From Asticcacaulis solisilvae (GTDB taxonomy: Bacteria; Pseudomonadota; Alphaproteobacteria; Caulobacterales; Caulobacteraceae): DNA of 64,000 bases. Below are positions 58,879 to 64,000 of this stretch, in pieces (within the stretch, counting starts at the first letter, position 1; every line of letters starts with the position of its first letter). The DNA lies in NCBI RefSeq assembly GCF_017875235.1, contig NZ_JAGGMI010000001.1, positions 558,001-622,000 on the forward strand, written 5' to 3'. The notes under the pieces are model-generated. The model was given only the letters and a program-made list of their open reading frames with translations, was not told the origin of the DNA and ran no database searches. The translations under genes and the position numbers were made by a program.

Positions 58879-59832
58879 ATGAAAGATTTCAGGGGCATGA
58901 AACGGCAGCGTAGCCGGAACCGCAAACCCTCTGGCAACCAGAACAATCCAAACCGGGCCTACGAATCGAACGGCCCGGAAGGCACCAAGGTGCGCGGCAA
59001 CGCCCAGACCATTTACGAAAAGTACCAGCAGCTGGCCCGCGACGCCAATTCGTCCGGCGACCGCGTCCTGGCCGAAAACCACCTGCAGCACGCCGAGCAC
59101 TATTTCCGCCTGATCCGTCAGATGCAACCCACGCGTCCGGTGTCGGAATTCGTGCAGCGCGATCCCTTCTCCAATGGTTATGACGACTTCGATGACGATA
59201 TCGAAGTGACCGAAACCGCCGAGACAGACGCGGAAGCCGTCATTCCGGGCGAAGGCGACCAGCCGGCGATTGAGGATCGTGAACCGCGCGAAAACGGCCG
59301 TAACCGCGACCGCTTCGACCGTAACGACCGCAATCGCGACCGTGATCGCAACCGCGACCGCGACCGCAACGACCGTAATCGCGACCGTGAAAATGGCGGC
59401 GGCCGCGACAATGGCCGTGGCGACCGCCAGCCCTATGAGGCACGCGAGCCGCGCGTTTTCGAACCGCGCGGGGACGCTGAAGAGACACTCGGTGAATTCG
59501 AAGGCGGCCGCCGTGAAAGCCGCCGCGAGCGCTATGAGCGCCGCCGCCAGCAGCGCCTGAGCGAGCAGGAGCTGAACCTGAACGCGCCCCAGGCGCCGGC
59601 CAGCAGCGGCTTTATCGCGTCGACTGAGCCGCTGGGCGCTCCTGCCTCACGTCCGGCCCCGCAGCCGGAAGCTGCCGAACAGCCGGCCATCCGCGACGAC
59701 TTGCCGGCCTTCCTGCGTGCCCCCGCCCCCGTGGCGGCGCCGGCCGCTGAAGAAGCCCCTGCCGAGGAAGTCGTCAAGCCGAAGCGCGGCCGTCCCAAGC
59801 GCAAGACTGAAGCGGCGACCGAAGAAGCCTAA
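58879..59832 (+). CDS. DUF4167 domain-containing protein
   Basis: A 317-residue protein. The N-terminal 85 residues match DUF4167 (PF13763): RNRKPSGNQNNPNRAYESNGPEGTKVRGNAQTIYEKYQQLARD ... AEHYFRLIRQ, a feature of alphaproteobacterial RNA-associated proteins. From about residue 130 there is a low-complexity stretch of Arg-Asp and Arg-Asn dipeptides. The tail is Pro/Ala-rich and ends with Lys/Arg clusters. The composition suggests nucleic acid binding. Function unknown. A strong terminator follows. Confidence 0.92.
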   Translation: MKDFRGMKRQRSRNRKPSGNQNNPNRAYESNGPEGTKVRGNAQTIYEKYQQLARDANSSGDRVLAENHLQHAEHYFRLIRQMQPTRPVSEFVQRDPFSNGYDDFDDDIEVTETAETDAEAVIPGEGDQPAIEDREPRENGRNRDRFDRNDRNRDRDRNRDRDRNDRNRDRENGGGRDNGRGDRQPYEAREPRVFEPRGDAEETLGEFEGGRRESRRERYERRRQQRLSEQELNLNAPQAPASSGFIASTEPLGAPASRPAPQPEAAEQPAIRDDLPAFLRAPAPVAAPAAEEAPAEEVVKPKRGRPKRKTEAATEEA

Positions 59833-59837
59833 AAACA

Positions 59838-59870
59838 AAACCCTCCGGCCAAACCGGAGGGTTTTTCTTT
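59838..59870 (+). terminator. Terminator after DUF4167 gene
   Basis: CCCTCCGG and CCGGAGGG form a perfect stem with a CCAAA loop and flanking A and T runs, followed by TTTTTCTTT. Confidence 0.93.
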
Positions 59871-59872
59871 AA

Positions 59873-59901
59873 GTCCCTCTCCCGCAAGCGGGGAGAAGGA
59901 A
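59873..59901. repeat. Dispersed hairpin repeat, family B, single copy
   Basis: GTCCCTCTCCCGCAAGCGGGGAGAAGGA, a lone diverged family B hairpin between the DUF4167 and DUF1178 genes. Confidence 0.6.
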
Positions 59902-59902
59902 A

Positions 59903-60340
59903 TCAGTTCAGCTTCTTCTGAACACCCGTCTTAGCGGCCTCACCCTTGCGCTCCATGACCGGCAGCGCCGCTACCGGCACGCCGTCATCGACCAGCGCCT
60001 TGACCTCATCCGGTGTCGCCTCGCCATAGATCGGCCGCTCGGGCGTCAGGCCTTCGTGCATGTCGCGCGCTTCGGCGGCAAAGCCCGAGCCGACATAATC
60101 GTGCGTGCTCTCGACGTGCTGGCGCACCTTATGCAGCATCTCCGCCATCACCTGCTGCGGCGACGGAATCTCCTTTGACGTCCGCACCATCGGCGCCATG
60201 ATCGCCTTGCTGACCTTCGATGAGCCGCACATGGGGCACTGCACCAGACCCTGACGGCTCTGCTCATCGAACCCGTCCGAAGACGGGAACCAGGCTTCGA
60301 AGCCGTGGTCGACTTCACATTTCAACGCATACTTGATCAC
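59903..60340 (-). CDS. DUF1178 family protein
   Basis: A 145-residue protein of the DUF1178 family (PF06676). It begins MIKYALKCEVDHGFEAWFPSS and has a zinc-like pair VQCPMCGSSKVSKAIMAP near residue 35. The C-terminal ERPIYGEATPDEVKALVDDG is also typical. Its start overlaps the end of the upstream nitrilase gene by four bases, which supports an operon grxC-nitrilase-DUF1178. Function unknown. Confidence 0.92.
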   Translation of the reverse strand: MIKYALKCEVDHGFEAWFPSSDGFDEQSRQGLVQCPMCGSSKVSKAIMAPMVRTSKEIPSPQQVMAEMLHKVRQHVESTHDYVGSGFAAEARDMHEGLTPERPIYGEATPDEVKALVDDGVPVAALPVMERKGEAAKTGVQKKLN

Positions 60341-61152
60341 GCCAGTAACTCCCGGTCATGAAGAAGCTGTGGCAGGGCCTGCCGCGCTTTCACGACCTCA
60401 CTCAAATCCAGTTCCGCCCGCAGCACTGCCGGACGATCATGGTCCAGCGCCGCTATGACTTCGCCCCATGGACCGACGACCAGCGAATGGCCCCAGGTGT
60501 GCCGGCCGTCCTCGTGCGCGCCGCCCTGGGCCGGTGCCAGCACAAAGGCGCCGGTCTCGATGGCCCGCGCCCGGAGCATCACCTCCCAGTGCGCCTTGCC
60601 GGTCGGAACCGTGAAGGCCGCCGGCACCGAAATCATCCCCACGTCGCGCCGCGCCAGGGTCCGGTAGAGGTAGGCGAAGCGCACGTCGTAACAGATGCTG
60701 AGGCCCAGCCCGCCCCACGGCGTCTCCGCCACCACCGCCTCGGTGCCCGGGCGCATGGTCGCGCTTTCGCGATAGGACTTGCCGTCGGGCGTATCGGCAT
60801 CGAACAAGTGCACCTTGTCATAACGCGCCGTGATCTCGCCGGCCGCATCGATCATGAGCGAGCGATTGGCGGACTTCTCACTGTTCTCGGCCTTGATGAT
60901 TACCGAGCCAACGAGAATGGGCGTCTTGAGGTCGCGCGCCAGCTGTCGCACGCCCTGAACAAAGACATCGTCGCCCTCGGAAGCCAGCTTGCCGGCCTTG
61001 AGCTCGCGGCGCTGCTCCATCAGGTTGGCGCATTCTGGCAAAAGCACGAAGTCCGCGCCTTCGGCGGCTTCGACAATCAGCGGCCGCGTATGGTCCAGCG
61101 CCGCCTGTTGCGAGGCGGGCGTAGAGGTCTGGACGAGCGCGACCCTGACCAC
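60337..61152 (-). CDS. Carbon-nitrogen hydrolase family protein, Nit-like
   Basis: A 271-residue member of the nitrilase superfamily (PF00795). The catalytic Glu-Lys-Cys set is visible: LLPECANLMEQ near residue 40, ARYDKVHLFD near residue 112 and LSICYDVRFAYLYR near residue 150. The GTG at 61152 lies two bases after the grxC stop and was chosen over a longer frame; RVALVQTST then starts the fold. The Nit1/Nit2-type sequence suggests deaminated glutathione amidase activity, which fits with its position beside the glutaredoxin gene. Confidence 0.9.
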   Translation of the reverse strand: MVRVALVQTSTPASQQAALDHTRPLIVEAAEGADFVLLPECANLMEQRRELKAGKLASEGDDVFVQGVRQLARDLKTPILVGSVIIKAENSEKSANRSLMIDAAGEITARYDKVHLFDADTPDGKSYRESATMRPGTEAVVAETPWGGLGLSICYDVRFAYLYRTLARRDVGMISVPAAFTVPTGKAHWEVMLRARAIETGAFVLAPAQGGAHEDGRHTWGHSLVVGPWGEVIAALDHDRPAVLRAELDLSEVVKARQALPQLLHDRELLA

Positions 61153-61154
61153 GG

Positions 61155-61409
61155 TCAGGCCGCCAGCAGCGGATCGAGTCCACCGCGGTGATTGAGCGCC
61201 ATCAGGTCGTCGCAACCGCCGACGTGCAGGTCGTCGATAAAGATTTGCGGATAGGTGAAGCGGCCCGAGCGCTCATTCATCTCGGCGCGCAGATCGGGAT
61301 CGCTGGAGGCGACGATTTCCTTGTACTCTGCCCCCTTCTGTTCCAGCAGCGCCTTGGCGCGTTCGCAATAGGGGCAGTAGGGCTTGGTGTAGATTTCGAT
61401 CTTGGCCAT
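61155..61409 (-). CDS. grxC: Glutaredoxin 3
   Basis: An 84-residue glutaredoxin. The active site CPYC (YTKPYCPYCERAKALL) is near residue 11, and TYPQIFIDDLHVGGCDDL near residue 55 carries the conserved cis-Pro and GG motif. It reduces glutathione-mixed disulfides. First gene of the short grxC-nitrilase-DUF1178 operon. A typical length for GrxC. Confidence 0.96.
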   Translation of the reverse strand: MAKIEIYTKPYCPYCERAKALLEQKGAEYKEIVASSDPDLRAEMNERSGRFTYPQIFIDDLHVGGCDDLMALNHRGGLDPLLAA

Positions 61410-61491
61410 ATGACTAACTCTTTGATGCCTCAGCTAAACCCGTTGTGAGGCAAACCGGATACGCATTCAATATAGGGTATTTCCGGAAGTT

Positions 61492-62298
61492 TTAAAGTTC
61501 TGGTTGGGGCACGGCGCGGGCAATGACCAAGGTATCGACCTGCCGCGCCCCGGAGGCTTTGAGGGCGTCCGCACAGGCGCGTAACGTCGCGCCGGTGGTG
61601 AAGACATCGTCGATCAGCACGACGCGCCTGCCTGCCACCTGCCTGCGTCCGGAGGCCGTGACGGCGAAGGCGCCGCGCACATTGTCCCAGCGCATCCTGG
61701 CGCTGGCATGGCCCTGCGACTTCGTCGCCCTGACGCGCGACAAGGCGTCGGCGGCATAAATGAGCCCGGCCCGCCGCGCGATCGGCCGCGCCAGTTCGGC
61801 GGCCTGATTGTACCGCCTTTCCCGTAGCCGCGAAGCATGGAGCGGCACCGGCATGACGATATCGGTGTCGCGAAGCATATCGTTCCCGGCGCGCTCCAGC
61901 CAGCGCGACAGCATGGGCGCAAGATCCAAGCGGTCGCCGTGTTTGAACCCCAGGATAAGGTCCTTTGACGCCTCGCCATAAAGACAGGCCGCACGCGTCC
62001 GCGTGAACGGAAAGGGCTTGTCGGCGCAGTCGCTGCATAACGCACCCTTGCCGTAATGCAGCCCGCCGTCGAACGGCCGGGCGCACATGTCGCAACCTTC
62101 GTCGGCCAGAAAGCGGATACGCGACCAGGGCCCCGCCGCCAGGCCGCCCTGAAGCGACGGATCATCCTCGCCGCTCGGCGGAAAGACCAGGTCAACGGCA
62201 TCGGCCGCCGCCAGTCGCACGGGCGCGAAACCAAGGCCGGCGACAAAGTCCTTAACCTCGGAGGCAATATGGCCTAGACGGTTCAGCAGTTTCGGCAC
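61492..62298 (-). CDS. ComF family phosphoribosyltransferase-like protein
   Basis: A 268-residue protein. An N-terminal zinc-finger-type part (CDMCARPFDGGL ... ALCSDCADKPFPF, residues about 60-95) is followed by a phosphoribosyltransferase fold with the PRPP-binding VVLIDDVFTTGATLRACADALKA near residue 225. The family is related to ComF/GntX proteins needed for DNA uptake or metabolite handling. The GTG at 62298 has AGGACGG upstream and avoids overlap with the divergent gene at 62326. The spacer of 27 bases between divergent starts is very short. Confidence 0.9.
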   Translation of the reverse strand: MPKLLNRLGHIASEVKDFVAGLGFAPVRLAAADAVDLVFPPSGEDDPSLQGGLAAGPWSRIRFLADEGCDMCARPFDGGLHYGKGALCSDCADKPFPFTRTRAACLYGEASKDLILGFKHGDRLDLAPMLSRWLERAGNDMLRDTDIVMPVPLHASRLRERRYNQAAELARPIARRAGLIYAADALSRVRATKSQGHASARMRWDNVRGAFAVTASGRRQVAGRRVVLIDDVFTTGATLRACADALKASGARQVDTLVIARAVPQPEL

Positions 62299-62325
62299 GC
62301 GCCCGCCCGTCCTATATAGAGGTTC

Positions 62326-63204
62326 ATGTCCCCGCCCCGCCTGTTCGACCGTTCGCTTCTGGCCCGCCGTCTTGATCGCGCGGCCAAGGGCTTTGCGCAA
62401 GCCTCTTTCCTGCGCGAACGCGCCATCGAAGACCTCATTCATTCGCTGAGCGGCATCAACCGGCACTTTGACGTGGCGCTCGAAATCGGCGCGCGCGACG
62501 GCGCCTTTGGTCGCGAACTGACGGCATCGCCGGCGGCCAGCAAGATTGGCGTGCTGATCGAGAGCGATCTGTCGGAGCGTTTTTCCCCGCGCCTGGTTAT
62601 GGACGAAGAACAGTTACCTTTCGGCGACGAAAGCCTCAACCTTGTTGTCAGCACCCTGGCGCTGCACACCGCCAATGATCTGCCGGGCGTCATGGTGCAG
62701 ATCCGCCGCGCGCTGAAACCCGACGGCCTGTTCATCGCCTCGCTGTTCGGCGGCGAGACCTTGAAAGAGCTGCGCGGTTGCCTGATGGAGGCCGAGCTTG
62801 AAATACGCGGCGGCTATGGTCCGCGTGTCGCCCCATTCGCCGAAGGCCCCGACCTGATCGACCTGCTGCGCCGGACCGGCTTCAACATGCCGGTCGTCGA
62901 TTCCGACAGAGTCGTCGTCTCCTACGAACATCCGTTGAAGCTGATGGCCGACCTGCGTGCCATGGGCGAAAGCAACATATTGATCGACCGGCCACGCAAG
63001 GGGCTGAACCGCGCCATCCTGGCCCGTGCGTCTGAACTCTACTTCGAGCGCTTCGCCGACGATGAAGGCCGCATCGCCGCGACCTTCGAAATCATTACCC
63101 TGTCGGGCTGGAAGCCGCACGAATCGCAACAGAAGCCGCTGCGGCCCGGCTCGGCCAGGATGCGCCTGGCCGATGCGCTGGGCGTCAAAGAGGGAAAAAT
63201 CTAG
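62326..63204 (+). CDS. SAM-dependent methyltransferase, BioC/NDUFAF5-like
   Basis: A 292-residue protein with an N-terminal helical segment and a class I methyltransferase domain (about residues 45-190): FDVALEIGARDGAFGREL, then LNLVVSTLALHTANDLPGVM, VQIRRALKPDGLFIASLFGGETLKELR. The sequence resembles the NDUFAF5 group, mitochondrial complex I assembly enzymes, and BioC. The motif I Gly pattern is atypical (EIGARDG). Divergent from comF and overlapping by four bases with the convergent excalibur gene. Substrate unknown. Confidence 0.88.
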   Translation: MSPPRLFDRSLLARRLDRAAKGFAQASFLRERAIEDLIHSLSGINRHFDVALEIGARDGAFGRELTASPAASKIGVLIESDLSERFSPRLVMDEEQLPFGDESLNLVVSTLALHTANDLPGVMVQIRRALKPDGLFIASLFGGETLKELRGCLMEAELEIRGGYGPRVAPFAEGPDLIDLLRRTGFNMPVVDSDRVVVSYEHPLKLMADLRAMGESNILIDRPRKGLNRAILARASELYFERFADDEGRIAATFEIITLSGWKPHESQQKPLRPGSARMRLADALGVKEGKI

Positions 63205-63506
63205 CGCCTGTCGGTTAGCTCGCAAGATATGCCGTCATCGTCCGTATCGAGATGCCGCCAGTATCCCGGCTGGCCGATCCGCGCCGGTGCCAGCTTGACC
63301 GCACGGGCAGCGCTGCAATTCAGATAGGCGATCCGGTGCTGGACCTGCACCACCGCGCCATCCGAAGTGCCGTACTGCAGGCTGGTCAGGAGCGACATGC
63401 CCGCGACCAGCACGCTTGTGGCGGCCAGTAGCCTGATCAAGCCACGGCCTTCCTGTCGATCCGGACGTCCGCGCGGACGTTCGGAATAGATCGGCGAATG
63501 AGACAT
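63201..63506 (-). CDS. Excalibur calcium-binding domain protein
   Basis: A 101-residue protein with one membrane helix (residues about 23-42, LIRLLAATSVLVAGMSLL) and a C-terminal excalibur domain (PF05901): LNCSAARAVKLAPARIGQPGYWRHLDTDDDGISCE, with the DxDxDGxxCE calcium loop and two Cys. A GGAGG lies six bases before the ATG at 63506. It probably sits in the periplasm as an anchored domain. Function unknown. Confidence 0.88.
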   Translation of the reverse strand: MSHSPIYSERPRGRPDRQEGRGLIRLLAATSVLVAGMSLLTSLQYGTSDGAVVQVQHRIAYLNCSAARAVKLAPARIGQPGYWRHLDTDDDGISCELTDRR

Positions 63507-63577
63507 GCGCCACCTCCCTGCAACCGTCCAGTCTGCGCCTGTTGACCTAACGTCAGGTGTGCAGGAGGCGTTAACGA

Positions 63578-63976
63578 TTAGATAAAATCCTGTAACCATG
63601 CCACCAGCGGCAAGTCGGCCGGCGGCATCTCGTAATTGCGCATGTCGTTGGGCCGAACCCACTTCAGCGCCTTGTGCTCGCGCGCCTCGGGTTCGCCCTC
63701 CCAACGGCGGATGAGAAAGAGCGGCATCAGCAGGTGAAAGCTCTCATAGGTATGCGAGGCGAAGACGAACGGCGCCAGGCAGGCCTGCTTGACCGTAATG
63801 CCCAGCTCTTCCTGAAGCTCGCGGATCAGCGCGGTCTCCGGCGTTTCCCCATCCTCGACCTTGCCGCCGGGGAATTCCCATTGCCCGGCCAGTTGCTTGC
63901 CGTCGGGGCGCTGGGCGATCAGTACCCGGCCATCGGAATCAACCAGGGCGGCGGCAACAACGAGAACGGTTTTCAT
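63578..63976 (-). CDS. mutT: 8-oxo-dGTP diphosphatase MutT-like Nudix hydrolase
   Basis: A 132-residue Nudix protein. The Nudix box GGKVEDGETPETALIRELQEELGI at residues about 36-59 has the full GX5EX7REUXEEXGU pattern. The N-terminal VVAAALVDSDGRVLIAQRPDGKQLAGQWEFPGG is typical for MutT, and the C-terminal LKWVRPNDMRNYEMPPAD as well. It hydrolyses oxidised dGTP to prevent mutation. A CAGGAGG lies just before the ATG at 63976. It runs to near the right edge of the window but is complete. Confidence 0.94.
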   Translation of the reverse strand: MKTVLVVAAALVDSDGRVLIAQRPDGKQLAGQWEFPGGKVEDGETPETALIRELQEELGITVKQACLAPFVFASHTYESFHLLMPLFLIRRWEGEPEAREHKALKWVRPNDMRNYEMPPADLPLVAWLQDFI

Positions 63977-64000
63977 ACGCGCACCTCCTGAAGCGGAAAT

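Overview
The window looks like the chromosome of a Caulobacteraceae alphaproteobacterium, most likely Asticcacaulis or a close relative. This is inferred from gene families and signals, not from a search. The supporting signs are high GC, CIRCE-controlled groESL, a TTGACC-N17-GCTATATC promoter that fits the Caulobacter housekeeping consensus, many Tat and Sec exported enzymes, large M13 and M16 peptidases, DUF4167, DUF1178 and DUF805 genes, and the familiar alphaproteobacterial block of lysC/ubiG/prmC, grxC, comF and mutT. No rRNA, tRNA, CRISPR array, prophage or complete insertion sequence was seen.

Region 1 to 10.2 kb. After a non-coding left edge with two LacI-type operator-like palindromes comes an EamA transporter. 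It converges on a minus-strand cluster running from 7981 down to 1344. That cluster holds two GMC oxidoreductases with a CX5CX3C cysteine motif, each next to a Tat-signal gluconate-2-dehydrogenase-subunit-3 partner, plus a Tat-exported sugar isomerase/epimerase and a DUF1080 (3-keto-disaccharide hydrolase family) protein. Together these suggest periplasmic oxidation of glycosides to 3-keto sugars followed by non-classical cleavage. A secreted EEP phosphoesterase and a large unknown protein follow.

Region 10.2 to 24.9 kb. groES-groEL is followed by an AT-rich, probably acquired DUF3800 gene with a broken or non-canonical 5' end. Next come a PL10 pectate lyase with a LacI-type operator, a pseudo-receiver, 6-phosphogluconate dehydrogenase, stress-type small proteins, an SDR, a double retropepsin protein, a catalytically degenerate glucokinase homologue, a lipoprotein cyclophilin, an M15 peptidase, a response regulator and small proteins.

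Region 24.9 to 46.8 kb. This holds an M16 peptidase, DUF805, a divergent EF-hand pair around an AT-rich spacer, prephenate dehydrogenase and citramalate synthase. An HxlR regulator is divergent from a tight GST/NTF2/tautomerase/YdcZ operon. A CPA2 antiporter is followed by two M13 peptidase paralogues. Between them lie a secreted Ig-like protein and a TetR regulator with three operator copies and a structured leader ahead of a small secreted protein. DsbD and two small envelope proteins follow.

Region 46.8 to 64 kb. hisS is followed by a compact promoter-terminator unit that could be a small RNA or a leaderless 22-codon gene. Then come a lipoprotein, ptsP, two tandem chemoreceptors, lysC, ubiG, prmC, DUF4167 with palindromes upstream, and DUF1178-nitrilase-grxC, comF, a methyltransferase, an excalibur protein and mutT. 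Three families of dispersed intergenic palindromes are spread over the whole window. Many real starts lie inside longer open frames, and I moved them to the codon with a Shine-Dalgarno or signal peptide where the sequence supports it.
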